Below, one piece after another: positions 22,890 to 33,594 of a DNA stretch of 64,000 bases (the first letter of the stretch is position 1; the number at the start of each line of letters is the position of its first letter). Below the pieces are notes generated by a model. That model searched no databases. It had not been told where the DNA came from and saw nothing but the letters and a program-made list of their open reading frames with translations. This DNA is from Pseudomonas viridiflava (GTDB lineage Bacteria > Pseudomonadota > Gammaproteobacteria > Pseudomonadales > Pseudomonadaceae), in assembly GCF_900591205.1 (NCBI RefSeq), contig NZ_UUPU01000109.1:186001-250000 (forward strand). Direction: 5' to 3'. A program made the position numbers and the translations under genes.

Positions 22890-23734
22890 CAGCGATTACC
22901 GCGACGGCTCATGAACGCCAGTCGTTCCAGCAATTGCACATCTTGCTCGTTCTTCACCAGCGCACCGGCCAGCGGCGGGATGGCCTTGGTCGGGTCGCGC
23001 TCGCGCAGCACGGCTTCGCCGATATTGTCGGCCATCAGCAATTTGAGCCAGTCGACCAGTTCGGAGGTAGAAGGTTTTTTCTTCAGGCCCGGTACTTTGC
23101 GCACATCGAAGAACACATCCAGTGCTTCGCTGACCAGGTCCTTTTTGATGTCCGGGTAGTGCACGTCCACGATCTTTTGCAGGGTGGTGCGGTCGGGGAA
23201 GGCGATGTAGTGGAAGAAGCAGCGGCGCAGGAACGCGTCCGGCAGCTCTTTTTCGTTGTTGGAGGTAATGATGATGATCGGGCGTTTCTTGGCCTTGATG
23301 GTCTCGTCGATTTCGTAGACGTAGAACTCCATCTTGTCGAGTTCTTGCAGCAGGTCGTTGGGGAACTCGATATCGGCCTTGTCGATTTCATCAATCAGCA
23401 GAATCACCCGCTCTTCGGACTCGAACGCTTCCCAGAGCTTGCCCTTTTTCAGGTAGTTGCGCACGTCGTGCACTTTGTCCACGCCCAGCTGTGAGTCGCG
23501 CAGGCGGCTGACCGCGTCGTACTCGTAGAGGCCCTGATGCGCCTTGGTGGTGGACTTGATGTGCCAGGTAATCAGCTTGGCGCCGAAGGATTCGGCCAGT
23601 TGCTCGGCGAGCATGGTCTTGCCGGTGCCCGGTTCGCCCTTGACCAGCAACGGCCGCTCCAGGGTGATGGCGGCGTTGACGGCCAGTTTCAGGTCATCGG
23701 TAGCCACATAGGCCTGGGTGCCTTCGAACTTCAT
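22889..23734 (-). CDS. MoxR-family AAA+ ATPase
   Basis: 281 aa from ATG 23734. Walker A LVKGEPGTGKTMLAEQLAE, Walker B VILLIDEIDKAD, sensor 1 PIIIITSNNEKELPDAFLRRC (SNxE plus arginine finger) and sensor 2 region WLKLLMADNI. This is the MoxR/RavA/CoxD clade of AAA+ ATPases that work with a VWA protein, here the adjacent gene one base downstream. Both are probably cytoplasmic. It is upstream in the operon; no nearby metalloenzyme gene suggests the client. Confidence 0.92.
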   Translation of the reverse strand: MKFEGTQAYVATDDLKLAVNAAITLERPLLVKGEPGTGKTMLAEQLAESFGAKLITWHIKSTTKAHQGLYEYDAVSRLRDSQLGVDKVHDVRNYLKKGKLWEAFESEERVILLIDEIDKADIEFPNDLLQELDKMEFYVYEIDETIKAKKRPIIIITSNNEKELPDAFLRRCFFHYIAFPDRTTLQKIVDVHYPDIKKDLVSEALDVFFDVRKVPGLKKKPSTSELVDWLKLLMADNIGEAVLRERDPTKAIPPLAGALVKNEQDVQLLERLAFMSRRGNR

Positions 23735-23827
23735 CGGTCATTCCTCGAATTCATCAATGCCCGGACTATACCGCGCAGCTCCGGCGACTGTGAACGCAGA
23801 CGGGTTATTCAGTCTCTGAATGGCCGG

Positions 23828-24058
23828 TCACGAGCGCTTGGTGTTTCTTTCCAACTCATAGGCCCGTGCGTCCGCCTTATTCCTGAGTTTGCTGCCGCCC
23901 CAGAGGGCGAGGGCGGCTAAAACCAGCGTGACCAGGCTGGTGAGAATCAAGTAGAGCGCCTGAGGGCCGCCGTTCATGGCGGCTGCGGCGATTTTTACCA
24001 CGCCTGAATAAACCCACAGATAGCCTATGATTGTCAGTATCCATCCTGAGATTCGCAT
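23828..24058 (-). CDS. Small two-helix membrane protein
   Basis: 76 aa from ATG 24058. Two hydrophobic helices (ISGWILTIIGYLWVYSGVVKIAAAAM and ALYLILTSLVTLVLAALALWGG) separated by a short loop NGGPQ, then a basic cytoplasmic tail with KLRNKADARAYELERNTKRS. No domain recognised; length and hydropathy suggest a real inner-membrane protein. It stands alone on the minus strand between the DUF748 gene and the MoxR gene. Confidence 0.6.
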   Translation of the reverse strand: MRISGWILTIIGYLWVYSGVVKIAAAAMNGGPQALYLILTSLVTLVLAALALWGGSKLRNKADARAYELERNTKRS

Positions 24059-24125
24059 GGCAGTGTCCTTACGCGTTCATTGGGGGATTGGGCGGCATCA
24101 TAACCGATGAAAGTGGACGGCCGCC

Positions 24126-25202
24126 TCAATCCGCCGAAGGCTTGGGTTGTTCATAGCGCGCATTGAACGCCTGGATAAACCCGTTACGCAAAATCGACAA
24201 AAATGCAGAGAACGCACTGACATTCTGCTGATGCACGCTGCCACTGAGTTCCACGCGGGTGGCGAACTGGTTCTTGGACTGGTTTTTCAACACGGTCTCG
24301 CTGGCGCCGACCACCGCCTCCCAGATCGAGCGGAAAATGTTTTTGTCCTTGTTTTCCACGTCCTGCTGCCAGTCGAACACTTCGACGTCGCGCAGCAGCG
24401 GCTTGATATAACCGGTCAGTTGGCCTTTCTCCGCCTGGGCTTCAATCACCACATCGCCGGTGCCGGCCTTGAAATCGAACTTGCCGTAGGCCGAGGCGAA
24501 GTCATTCATGCGCTTGAGCTGCAAGTCCTTGGCGCGAAAGCGGAATTCGAAGTTCTCGAAATTGCTCAACGGGTCGAAGGTGGCGGTGGCCTCCAGGGGC
24601 GCCTGGCCCTGCAGCAGGGCCTTGCCGTCAAAGCGGGCATCGCGCTTGCCCTCAACATCGACCACGTTGGTCAGGTTGTAGAAGCTGGCATTCACCGAGG
24701 TGGCGTTGATATTCACCGGGGGCTTGGAGCTGAAGTTATGGAAAGCAATCTTGCCCTCCTGGATGCGCACTTCATCGAGGGTGATCGGTGCCAGTTTGCT
24801 CAGTTGCTCGCGCCAGTCGGTGCCTTTACCGGTCTGGGATGCCTGCTTGTTGGCGCCGCCGTCGACGAAGTTCACCTCGGGGTTGATGAACTGCACCTTG
24901 GCCACCACCGCATGTTCGTACCACAACGAATGCCAGCTCACCGCCAGGTCGATCAGCGGCGCCTTGACGAACGGTACGGGCACCTTGCCGTCGACCTTGA
25001 CGATCTGCAGGCCGTTGATCCGGTACGCGCCGCGCCACAGGGCCAGGTCCACGTCGGTGACCTGGCCTCGGTAGTCGCCCATGTCGGCGAGTTTGTCATT
25101 CAAGTAGTTGCGCACCAGGTAGGGCAGGGCGAGGTTCAGGGCAACCAGCACCACCACCAGTCCGGCAACGGTCCATAGCGGCCAGCTGTAGCGACGTTTC
25201 AT
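24126..25202 (-). CDS. DUF748 family membrane-anchored protein
   Basis: 358 aa from ATG 25202. One N-terminal membrane helix (WPLWTVAGLVVVLVALNLALPYLV) is followed by a long periplasmic, beta-rich part of the AsmA/DUF748 kind: VTDVDLALWRGAYRINGLQI, PLIDLAVSWHSLWYEHAVVAKVQFINPEVNF, LAPITLDEVRIQEGKIAFHNF, INATSVNASFYNLTNV. This repeating-groove fold is thought to bridge or carry lipids. A cysteine synthase gene starts 125 bases away in the opposite direction. Confidence 0.83.
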   Translation of the reverse strand: MKRRYSWPLWTVAGLVVVLVALNLALPYLVRNYLNDKLADMGDYRGQVTDVDLALWRGAYRINGLQIVKVDGKVPVPFVKAPLIDLAVSWHSLWYEHAVVAKVQFINPEVNFVDGGANKQASQTGKGTDWREQLSKLAPITLDEVRIQEGKIAFHNFSSKPPVNINATSVNASFYNLTNVVDVEGKRDARFDGKALLQGQAPLEATATFDPLSNFENFEFRFRAKDLQLKRMNDFASAYGKFDFKAGTGDVVIEAQAEKGQLTGYIKPLLRDVEVFDWQQDVENKDKNIFRSIWEAVVGASETVLKNQSKNQFATRVELSGSVHQQNVSAFSAFLSILRNGFIQAFNARYEQPKPSAD

Positions 25203-25327
25203 CGAGCAGTTCTCCTTGCATGTAGTCGATGGACTGTTGCGATGCGTGCAACGTTCCGCTGACTGGACGCCTCGGTGGAACGAGGCTTACCCTTGTGGCC
25301 TTGTTCAAATTGCCTGAAGGACCCGTC

Positions 25328-26302
<975 letters not shown>

Positions 26303-26472
26303 TGCATAGCCTGTGGCGAACGGGCTTGTTGTGGCGAGCCTGCTTGCTACAGTGCAATGTTTGATTTGTGTCAGCCGGTCAGCTCGGGCCTTCTGCATAA
26401 TGGCCCAACTGTTTATCATGGCCGGCTGCTACGTCTGCTGTTGGCCAGGCGATTATTTCCAGGAGTTGCTGC

Positions 26473-27411
26473 ATGACCTTTTCTTTGGCCGCCAAGCTGT
26501 CGGTACTGGCGTTGTTTATTGGCAGCACGCTGTATGTGCACTTGCGCGGCAAGGCCCGGTTGCCGATGTTGCGCCAGTTCGTCAACCATTCGGCGCTGTT
26601 CGCCCCGTATAACGCCTTGATGTACCTGTTTTCGGCCGTGCCGTCCAAACCGTACCTGGACCGCAGCAAGTTTCCCGAGCTGGACGTGCTCAAGGACAAC
26701 TGGGAAGTGATCCGCGAAGAGGCCATGCACCTGTTCGACGAGGGTTACATCCGCGCTGCCGAAAAGAATAACGACGCCGGTTTCGGTTCGTTCTTCAAAA
26801 AGGGCTGGAAACGTTTTTACCTCAAGTGGTACGACAAACCCCTGCCATCGGCCGAGGCGCTGTGCCCGAAAACCGTGGCGCTGGTGAGCAGCATCCCCAA
26901 CGTCAAGGGCGCGATGTTCGCCCTGTTGCCGGGCGGCAGCCACCTCAACCCGCACCGCGACCCGTTTGCCGGTTCGCTGCGCTATCACCTGGGCCTGTCC
27001 ACGCCGAATTCCGACGACTGCCGTATTTTTGTCGACGGCCAGGTCTATGCCTGGCGCGACGGTGAGGACGTGATGTTCGACGAAACCTACGTGCACTGGG
27101 TGAAGAACGAAACCGAGCAGACTCGCGTGATCCTGTTCTGCGACATCGAGCGCCCCCTGAGCAACCGTGTGATGACCCGCATCAACCGCTGGGTCAGCAA
27201 GCAATTGGGCCGCGCTACGGCGCCGCAGAACCTCGACGACGAACGCGTGGGCGGCATCAACCAGGCGTATGCCTGGAGCAAGACCTTCAGTGACAAGTTC
27301 AGTGGTGTGGTCAAACAGTGGAAGCGCAAGCATCCGAAGGCGTACCGCATTGCGCGGCCGGTGCTGGCGGTAGTGGTGCTGGTGCTGTTGTGGAAGTGGT
27401 TGTTCGGCTGA
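26473..27411 (+). CDS. lpxO: Lipid A 2-hydroxylase (LpxO-like aspartyl/asparaginyl beta-hydroxylase family)
   Basis: 312 aa from ATG 26473. Fe(II)/2-oxoglutarate-dependent dioxygenase of the Asp/Asn beta-hydroxylase family: MFALLPGGSHLNPHRDPFAG (HRD iron site), then ETYVHWVKNETEQTRVILFCDIERPL (distal His and 2OG Arg). It has a membrane anchor at each end (LSVLALFIGSTLYVHL; VLAVVVLVLLWKWLFG), as in LpxO, which adds a 2-hydroxyl to lipid A acyl chains at the inner membrane. The cytoplasmic face carries the active site. Confidence 0.88.
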   Translation: MTFSLAAKLSVLALFIGSTLYVHLRGKARLPMLRQFVNHSALFAPYNALMYLFSAVPSKPYLDRSKFPELDVLKDNWEVIREEAMHLFDEGYIRAAEKNNDAGFGSFFKKGWKRFYLKWYDKPLPSAEALCPKTVALVSSIPNVKGAMFALLPGGSHLNPHRDPFAGSLRYHLGLSTPNSDDCRIFVDGQVYAWRDGEDVMFDETYVHWVKNETEQTRVILFCDIERPLSNRVMTRINRWVSKQLGRATAPQNLDDERVGGINQAYAWSKTFSDKFSGVVKQWKRKHPKAYRIARPVLAVVVLVLLWKWLFG

Positions 27412-27431
27412 TCTGAAACGCGGTCAAAACT

Positions 27432-27518
27432 GTGGGAGCGGGCTTGCTCGCGAATGCGGTGGATCAGTCAAAAATCTATCGACTGACACTCCGCTTTCGC
27501 GAGCAAGCCCGCTCCCAC
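27432..27518. repeat. REPIN (GTGGGAGCGGGCTTGCTCGCGAATGC type)
   Basis: GTGGGAGCGGGCTTGCTCGC on the left and GCGAGCAAGCCCGCTCCCAC on the right; the inner arms GTCA/TGAC pair. It separates the convergent lpxO and acnA genes. Confidence 0.95.
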
Positions 27519-27538
27519 ATTTGGGTCTCCAGTGTTGC

Positions 27539-30280
27539 TTAGGACGCGATCAACTGGCGCAGCACGTAGTGCAGGATGCCGCCCGACTTGAAGTATTCCA
27601 CTTCATTGAGCGTATCGATCCGGCACAGCACCTCGACCTTCTCGCTGCTGCCATCCTCCCGCGTAATCACCAGTGTCAGGTTCATGCGCGGGGTGATCTC
27701 CACGTCGGTCAGGCCGAGAATGTCGATCTTCTCCTTGCCGGTCAGCTTGAGCGCCTTGCGGTTCTGGTCCAGCTTGAACTGCAACGGCAACACGCCCATG
27801 CCTACCAGGTTGGAGCGGTGAATCCGCTCGAAGCTCTCGGCGATCACCGCCTTGACCCCCAGCAAGTTGGTGCCCTTGGCCGCCCAGTCACGGCTGGAGC
27901 CGGTGCCGTATTCCTGGCCCGCGATCACCACCAGCGGCGTGCCCGAAGCCTGGTATTGCATGGCCGCGTCGTAAATAGGCATCTTCTCCCCAGTGGGGAT
28001 GTAGATCGTATTGCCGCCTTCCTCACCGCCGAGCATCTCATTGCGGATGCGGATATTGGCGAACGTGCCGCGCATCATCACCTCGTGGTTGCCGCGGCGT
28101 GAGCCGTAGGAGTTGAAGTCCCGCGGTTCCACGCCTTGCTCGCGCAGGTAGCGGCCAGCCGGGCTATCGGTCTTGATATTACCGGCGGGGGAGATGTGGT
28201 CTGTGGTCACCGAATCGCCCAGCAGGGCCAGTACATTGGCGCCTTTAACATCCTTGATCACCGGCAAGGGGCCGGCAATGTCATCGAAAAACGGTGGATG
28301 CTGGATATAGGTGGAGTCCTTCTGCCACACATAAGTCGCGGCCTGCGGCACTTCGATAGCTTGCCACTGCTCATCGCCGGCAAACACTTCGGCATATTCT
28401 TTGTGGAACATGCCAGTGCTGACTTGGGCCACAGCATCGGCGATTTCTTTGCTGCTGGGCCAGATGTCCTTCAAGTACACCGGCTTGCCGTCCTGATCGT
28501 TACCCAGCGGCTCGCTGCTGATGTCGATACGCACGGTGCCGGCCAGCGCGTACGCGACCACCAGCGGCGGTGAGGCCAGCCAGTTGGTTTTCACCAGCGG
28601 GTGCACGCGGCCTTCAAAGTTACGGTTGCCGGACAGCACCGAAGCGACGGCCAGATCGGCCTTCTGGATGGCTTTTTCGATCGGCTCGGGCAACGGCCCG
28701 GAGTTGCCGATACAGGTGGTGCAGCCGTAGCCCACCAGGTCGAAACCGAGCTTGTCGAGGTATTGGGTAAGACCCGCCGCCTTGTAGTAGTCAGTCACCA
28801 CTTTGGAGCCGGGGGCCAGGGAGGTCTTGACCCAGGGTTTGCGGGTCAGGCCCTTTTCCACGGCCTTTTTCGCCACCAGCCCGGCCGCCATCATCACACT
28901 CGGGTTGGAGGTGTTGGTGCACGAGGTGATCGCGGCGATTACCACCGCGCCGTTTTTCAGGCGATAGGTCTGGCCGTCGTATTCATAGTCGGTCTCACCC
29001 ACCAGGTCGGCGTTGCCCACGGCCACGCCGCCACCGCCTTCACTTTCCAGGCGGCCTTCTTCCTTGTTGGTCGGTTTGAATTGCAGATCGAGGAAATCAC
29101 TGAACGCCTGGCCGACATTCGGCAGTGACACGCGGTCCTGCGGGCGTTTCGGCCCGGCGAGGCTGGCTTCGACGCTGCCCATGTCCAAGGCCAGGCTGTC
29201 GGTGAACACCGGTTCCTGGCCGGCGTTGCGCCAGAGGCCCTGGGCCTTGGTGTAAGCCTCCACCAGCTTCACGGTTTCTGCCGGGCGGCCCGACAGGCGC
29301 AGGTAATCCAGGGTCACGTCGTCCACCGGGAAAAAACCACAGGTGGCGCCGTATTCCGGGGCCATGTTGGCGATGGTGGCGCGGTCGGCCAGGGGCAGGT
29401 CGGCCAAGCCGTCGCCATAGAACTCGACGAACTTACCCACCACGCCTTTTTTACGCAGCATCTGCGTGACGGTCAGCACCAGGTCGGTGGCGGTAATGCC
29501 TTCTTTCAATTTGCCGGTGAGCTTGAAGCCGATCACTTCCGGGATCAGCATCGACACCGGTTGGCCGAGCATCGCCGCTTCCGCTTCGATACCGCCCACG
29601 CCCCAGCCGAGTACGCCCAGGCCGTTGATCATGGTGGTGTGGGAGTCGGTGCCCACCAGGGTGTCGGGGAAGGCGTAGGTGCGGCCGTCTTCATCCTTGG
29701 TCCACACGGTGCGGCCGAGGTATTCGAGGTTGACCTGGTGGCAGATGCCGGTGCCCGGTGGCACGACGCTGAAGTTGTCGAAGGCGCTCTGGCCCCAGCG
29801 CAGGAAGGCGTAGCGTTCGCCGTTGCGTTGCATTTCGATGTCGACGTTCTGCTCAAACGCGCTGGTGGTGCCGAACTTGTCGACCATCACCGAGTGGTCG
29901 ATGACCAGGTCCACCGGGGACAGCGGGTTGATGCGCTGCGGGTCGCCACCGGCCTTGGCCACGGCGGCACGCATGGCCGCCAGGTCGACCACGGCGGGTA
30001 CTCCGGTAAAGTCTTGCATCAATACCCGGGCGGGGCGGTACTGGATCTCGCGGTCGGACTGGCGCTCTTTAAGCCACGCGGCGATGGCCTTGAGGTCGGC
30101 GCCGGTGACGGTCTTGTCGTCTTCCCAGCGCAGCAGGTTTTCCAGCAGCACCTTGAGGGACATCGGCAGCTTATCCAGGTCACCCAGGCTCTTGGCGGCT
30201 TCGGGCAGGCTGAAGTAGTGGTAGGTTTTGTCGTCTATCTGCAGGGTTTTAAGGGTTCTCAGGCTATCAAGGGATGACAT
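27539..30280 (-). CDS. acnA: Aconitate hydratase A
   Basis: 913 aa from ATG 30280, with AAGGAG 6-8 bases upstream; a longer frame to 30304 lacks a site. The 4Fe-4S enzyme isomerises citrate to isocitrate. Cluster cysteines sit in [13 protein letters not shown] and [13 protein letters not shown]; other marks are the [30 protein letters not shown] start, [31 protein letters not shown], and the swivel-domain block [39 protein letters not shown]. Monocistronic and divergent from rlmM. The intergenic dyad at 30372-30392 is a possible operator. Confidence 0.96.
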   Translation of the reverse strand: MSSLDSLRTLKTLQIDDKTYHYFSLPEAAKSLGDLDKLPMSLKVLLENLLRWEDDKTVTGADLKAIAAWLKERQSDREIQYRPARVLMQDFTGVPAVVDLAAMRAAVAKAGGDPQRINPLSPVDLVIDHSVMVDKFGTTSAFEQNVDIEMQRNGERYAFLRWGQSAFDNFSVVPPGTGICHQVNLEYLGRTVWTKDEDGRTYAFPDTLVGTDSHTTMINGLGVLGWGVGGIEAEAAMLGQPVSMLIPEVIGFKLTGKLKEGITATDLVLTVTQMLRKKGVVGKFVEFYGDGLADLPLADRATIANMAPEYGATCGFFPVDDVTLDYLRLSGRPAETVKLVEAYTKAQGLWRNAGQEPVFTDSLALDMGSVEASLAGPKRPQDRVSLPNVGQAFSDFLDLQFKPTNKEEGRLESEGGGGVAVGNADLVGETDYEYDGQTYRLKNGAVVIAAITSCTNTSNPSVMMAAGLVAKKAVEKGLTRKPWVKTSLAPGSKVVTDYYKAAGLTQYLDKLGFDLVGYGCTTCIGNSGPLPEPIEKAIQKADLAVASVLSGNRNFEGRVHPLVKTNWLASPPLVVAYALAGTVRIDISSEPLGNDQDGKPVYLKDIWPSSKEIADAVAQVSTGMFHKEYAEVFAGDEQWQAIEVPQAATYVWQKDSTYIQHPPFFDDIAGPLPVIKDVKGANVLALLGDSVTTDHISPAGNIKTDSPAGRYLREQGVEPRDFNSYGSRRGNHEVMMRGTFANIRIRNEMLGGEEGGNTIYIPTGEKMPIYDAAMQYQASGTPLVVIAGQEYGTGSSRDWAAKGTNLLGVKAVIAESFERIHRSNLVGMGVLPLQFKLDQNRKALKLTGKEKIDILGLTDVEITPRMNLTLVITREDGSSEKVEVLCRIDTLNEVEYFKSGGILHYVLRQLIAS

Positions 30281-30371
30281 TACATGACTCCTTATGGTCC
30301 GCACGGCTACGGACCTGACGGGACGAACAGAGCTTTCAACTTAGCCCTGTTTTCATTAGCAGGCTAATAAC

Positions 30372-30392
30372 TGGACTCTATCGTTAAGTCCA
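30372..30392. promoter_or_regulatory. Dyad TGGACT-N9-AGTCCA between acnA and rlmM
   Basis: The 190-base divergent gap contains TGGACT and, nine bases later, AGTCCA, a perfect six-base inverted repeat about 90 bases upstream of acnA and about 80 upstream of rlmM. It could be a regulator site or a small stem. No known regulator consensus was recognised. Confidence 0.4.
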
Positions 30393-30470
30393 AGGTTCCG
30401 AACTCGGCTATCATGCGCGCGTTTTCATGACAGGCATTGCGCTACAGCAAGCCGGTTGCCAGGAGATTCA

Positions 30471-31547
30471 ATGAACACCCTTTTTATGCACTGCCGCCCG
30501 GGTTTTGAAGGCGAAGTCTGTTCCGAGATCGCGGAACACGCCGCGCGCCTGAACGTTTCCGGCTACGCCAAGACCAAGACCGGCAGCGCCTGCGCCGAAT
30601 TCGTCTGCACCGAAGAAGACGGCGCCCAGCGCCTGATGCACGGTCAGCGCTTTGCCGAGCTGATCTTCCCGCGGCAGTGGGCGCGCGGGGTGTTTATCGA
30701 CCTGCCGGAAACCGACCGTATCAGTGTGATCCTCAACCACCTGCAAGGCTTCCCGGTGTGCGGCAGCCTGTGGCTGGAGATGGTCGACACCAACGACGGC
30801 AAGGAACTCTCGAATTTCTGCAAGAAATTCGAAGTGCACCTGCGCAAGGCCCTGCTGAACGCCGGCAAGCTGGTGGACGACCCGAGCAAACCGCGCCTGC
30901 TGCTGACCTTCAAAAGCGGCCGCGAAGTGTTCATGGGCCTGGCCGAGTCGAACAACTCCGCCATGTGGCCGATGGGCATCCCACGATTGAAATTCCCGCG
31001 TGACGCGCCAAGCCGCTCGACCCTGAAACTGGAAGAAGCCTGGCACCACTTCATTCCTCGCGACCAGTGGGACGAGCGCCTGCACGGCGACATGACCGGC
31101 GTGGACCTCGGTGCAGCCCCTGGCGGCTGGACCTGGCAACTGGTCAACCGAGGCATGCTGGTGACGGCCATCGACAACGGCCCCATGGCCGAAAGCCTGA
31201 TGGATACCGGCCTGGTGCAGCACTTGATGGCTGACGGCTTCACCTTTGTGCCCAAGCAGCCGGTGGACTGGATGGTCTGCGATATCGTCGAAAAACCGGC
31301 GCGCAATGCGGCGCTCCTGGAAACCTGGATCGGCGACGGCTATTGCCGTGAGGCGGTGGTGAACCTGAAATTGCCGATGAAGCAGCGTTACGCCGAGGTC
31401 AAGCGTCTGCTGGAGCGCATCGAAGAAGGGTTCAAGGCGCGTGGGATTCGGGTTGAGATCGGCTGCAAGCAGCTGTACCACGATCGCGAGGAAGTGACCT
31501 GCCACCTGCGTCGGCTGGTGGACGTGAAAAAAGCTAAAAAACACTGA
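30471..31547 (+). CDS. rlmM: 23S rRNA 2'-O-ribose C2498 methyltransferase
   Basis: 358 aa from ATG 30471 (GCCAGGAGATTC upstream). Begins NTLFMHCRPGFEGEVCSEI like RlmM, with the N-terminal THUMP-related part, then the methyltransferase core DLGAAPGGWTWQLVNRG, VTAIDNGP, and DWMVCDIVEKPAR, KLPMKQRY. RlmM methylates C2498 of 23S rRNA. The catalytic K-D-K-E lysine set is consistent (KFPRDAPSRSTLKLEEA, K in LNLKLPMK). The C-terminal tail HLRRLVDVKKAKKH is basic. Confidence 0.93.
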   Translation: MNTLFMHCRPGFEGEVCSEIAEHAARLNVSGYAKTKTGSACAEFVCTEEDGAQRLMHGQRFAELIFPRQWARGVFIDLPETDRISVILNHLQGFPVCGSLWLEMVDTNDGKELSNFCKKFEVHLRKALLNAGKLVDDPSKPRLLLTFKSGREVFMGLAESNNSAMWPMGIPRLKFPRDAPSRSTLKLEEAWHHFIPRDQWDERLHGDMTGVDLGAAPGGWTWQLVNRGMLVTAIDNGPMAESLMDTGLVQHLMADGFTFVPKQPVDWMVCDIVEKPARNAALLETWIGDGYCREAVVNLKLPMKQRYAEVKRLLERIEEGFKARGIRVEIGCKQLYHDREEVTCHLRRLVDVKKAKKH

Positions 31548-31555
31548 TATCAGGT

Positions 31556-31643
31556 GTGGGAGCTGACTTGCCTGCGATAGCGGTATAACTGTAGAAATCT
31601 ATGTTGAATGTGCCCCCGTCATCGCGGGCAAGCCCGCTCCCAC
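31556..31643. repeat. Chimeric REPIN with arms of two types
   Basis: The left arm is GTGGGAGCTGACTTGCCTGC (GCTGGCTTGCCTGC type, one mismatch), and the right arm is GCGGGCAAGCCCGCTCCCAC (GCGGGCTTGCCCGC type). The 47-base spacer does not pair well, so the element is a mixture of two REP families. Confidence 0.82.
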
Positions 31644-31673
31644 TGGAGAACGGGTCTGTTTTAGGAGTGAAGT

Positions 31674-31925
31674 ATGAGTCAGTCTCTGGATTTGCCCGTC
31701 GACGGCACCCTTGACGCCACCGGCCTCAACTGCCCGGAGCCGGTGATGATGTTGCACCAGCACATCCGCGACCTGCCGCCCGGCGGCTTGCTCAAAGTGA
31801 TCGCGACCGACCCGTCGACGCGTCGCGATATCCCCAAGTTCTGCGTGTTCCTTGACCACGAACTGGTGGATCAGCAGGAGCAGGCCGGCACGTACCTGTA
31901 CTGGATCCGCAAAAAGGCCGATTAA
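31674..31925 (+). CDS. tusA: Sulfurtransferase TusA
   Basis: 83 aa from ATG 31674 with AGGAG upstream. TusA/SirA family: [45 protein letters not shown]; Cys21 in the NCPEPV motif carries persulfide sulfur from a desulfurase to the tRNA 2-thiouridine relay, and also feeds other sulfur sinks. The C-terminus ends in WIRKKAD. It is preceded by the chimeric REPIN, so it is probably expressed from its own promoter; no tusBCD genes are in view. Confidence 0.94.
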   Translation: MSQSLDLPVDGTLDATGLNCPEPVMMLHQHIRDLPPGGLLKVIATDPSTRRDIPKFCVFLDHELVDQQEQAGTYLYWIRKKAD

Positions 31926-31967
31926 GCCCTTCAAACACCGCCCTGGTGGCAAGCACCGTATTTGTGA

Positions 31968-32005
31968 AAAACACTGCAGTTGTGGGAAAACACTGCAGTT
32001 GTGGC
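31968..32005. repeat. Two tandem 19-base units AAAACACTGCAGTTGTGGG
   Basis: In the tusA-norM gap, AAAACACTGCAGTTGTGGG is followed directly by AAAACACTGCAGTTGTGGC; a REP-like CAAGCCCGCTCGCCACAGG and a second short direct repeat (GTTGCCACAGGT twice) follow. The tract is a stutter of REP-related sequence. Confidence 0.7.
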
Positions 32006-32064
32006 AAGCCCGCTCGCCACAGGTGTTGCCACAGGTGTTGCCATAGGTCCGGCCAGGGGTGTTG

Positions 32065-33474
32065 TCACAGGGTCGGATGGAGACGCTGCGCCTTGTCGGC
32101 GCGAATGCGCCGGCGTGCACTGCGCGCCAGGCGCACCAGCAACATCCCCGCCGCACAGCTCAGGCCCACGATCAGCCCCTGCCACAAACCGCTCGGGCCG
32201 CTAGGTTCGCCGAGCCAGTCGGTCAGCCCCAGCGCGTAACCCACCGGCAGGCCCACGCCCCAATAGGCAAACAGCGTCAGCACCATGGTCACGCGGGTAT
32301 CCTGATAGCCCCGCAGGGCACCGGCGGCGGTGACCTGGATCGAGTCGCTGAACTGGAACAGCGCCGAAAACACGATCAGGGTCGACGCCAAGTGAATCAC
32401 GATCGGGTCCGGGGTGTAGATCGCCGCGATCTGCTCGCGAAACACCAGCATCAGGCTGCACGACAAGCAGGCATAGGCCAGCGCCGTGCCCATGCCGACC
32501 CCGGCGGCGAACCGCGCTTCACGCGGCTCGCCACGCCCCAGCGCCTGGCCGACACGCACAGTGACCGCCATGCTCAGGGAGTAGGGGATCATGAAAACCA
32601 GGGAGCTGACGTTCAGCGCAATCTGATGCCCGGACACCACCGTGGCGCCCAGGCCGCCGAGCAGCAGGGCGATCACCGCAAAGATGCTCGATTCGGCAAA
32701 GATCGCGATGCCGATGGGCAGGCCAATCCCCAGCACACGCTTGATCACCACCCACTGCGGCCAGTCGAAACGCTTGAACAGTTCGCTGCTCTGGTAGGCC
32801 GGGCCCCAGCGGGTCCAGCCGGCCAGGCCGAGCATCATCACCCACATCGCAATCGCGGTGGCCCAGCCGCAGCCCACGCCACCCATGGCCGGCACACCGA
32901 GGTGGCCATAGATGAAGATGTAGTTCAGCGGAATATTCAGCGCCAGCCCGCACAGGCCCATGACCATACTCGGCCGCGTGCGGCCCAGGCCCTCACTGAA
33001 ACAGCGCAGCACGTAATACAGCGCAATCGCCGGCATGCCGGCGGCGATGCCGTGCAGGTAGCCCATCGACGGTTTGATCAGGTCAGGCTCGACCTTCATG
33101 GCGTGCAGGATCGGTTCGGCGCACAGCAGCAACAATGCCGCGCTGATCCCGACCACCACCGCCAGCCACAAGGACTGGCGCACCAGCGGGCCGATCTGGC
33201 TGAACTGCCCGGCGCCGTAGCGCTGGGCGACTTTCGGCGTGGTGGCCAGCAGGGTGCCGGTCATCAGCAGGTACACCGGGATCCAGATCGAATTGCCCAG
33301 GCCCACCGCCGCCAGGTCCTGGGGGCTGACGCGCCCGGCCATCACCGCATCGACAAAACTCATCGCGGTGGTAGCCAGTTGGCCGATCATGATTGGCAGG
33401 GCCAGGGTCAGCAGATCGCGCACTTCCCGGCTGATGCGGGCGGGGCGGGTGAGGGTGGCGGTGGCAGTGTTCAC
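32065..33474 (-). CDS. norM: MATE-family multidrug efflux transporter (NorM/PmpM type)
   Basis: 469 aa if translation starts at GTG 33474 (VNTATATLTRPARISREV); the frame runs on to 33531, but only the GTG start gives a typical N-terminus. Twelve hydrophobic segments. MATE marks: LALPIMIGQLATTAMSFVDAVMAGRVSPQDLAAVGLGNSIW, GLCGLALNIPLNYIFIYG, and ALGRGEPREARFAAGVG, TVRVGQALG. In the PmpM-type proteins of Pseudomonas this family exports fluoroquinolones and cationic dyes by H+ or Na+ antiport. It converges with tusA across a REP-like gap. Confidence 0.9.
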   Translation of the reverse strand: MNTATATLTRPARISREVRDLLTLALPIMIGQLATTAMSFVDAVMAGRVSPQDLAAVGLGNSIWIPVYLLMTGTLLATTPKVAQRYGAGQFSQIGPLVRQSLWLAVVVGISAALLLLCAEPILHAMKVEPDLIKPSMGYLHGIAAGMPAIALYYVLRCFSEGLGRTRPSMVMGLCGLALNIPLNYIFIYGHLGVPAMGGVGCGWATAIAMWVMMLGLAGWTRWGPAYQSSELFKRFDWPQWVVIKRVLGIGLPIGIAIFAESSIFAVIALLLGGLGATVVSGHQIALNVSSLVFMIPYSLSMAVTVRVGQALGRGEPREARFAAGVGMGTALAYACLSCSLMLVFREQIAAIYTPDPIVIHLASTLIVFSALFQFSDSIQVTAAGALRGYQDTRVTMVLTLFAYWGVGLPVGYALGLTDWLGEPSGPSGLWQGLIVGLSCAAGMLLVRLARSARRRIRADKAQRLHPTL

Positions 33475-33594
33475 GTACAAGTGTCCAGTAAAGAGCAGCG
33501 CAAGGACGGCGGATTCTACGCGTTGACGCAACGGTCAGGAAAAAACCAGTGTTGCTGATTTGTAATGCGCTCTACCAACAGGCGCTGAACCCCT

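Noticed and set aside
32059-33558. 499-aa plus-strand ORF opposite norM
   Set aside because: It mirrors the MATE transporter on the other strand, has no recognisable motif and is biased to Gln, His and Arg.
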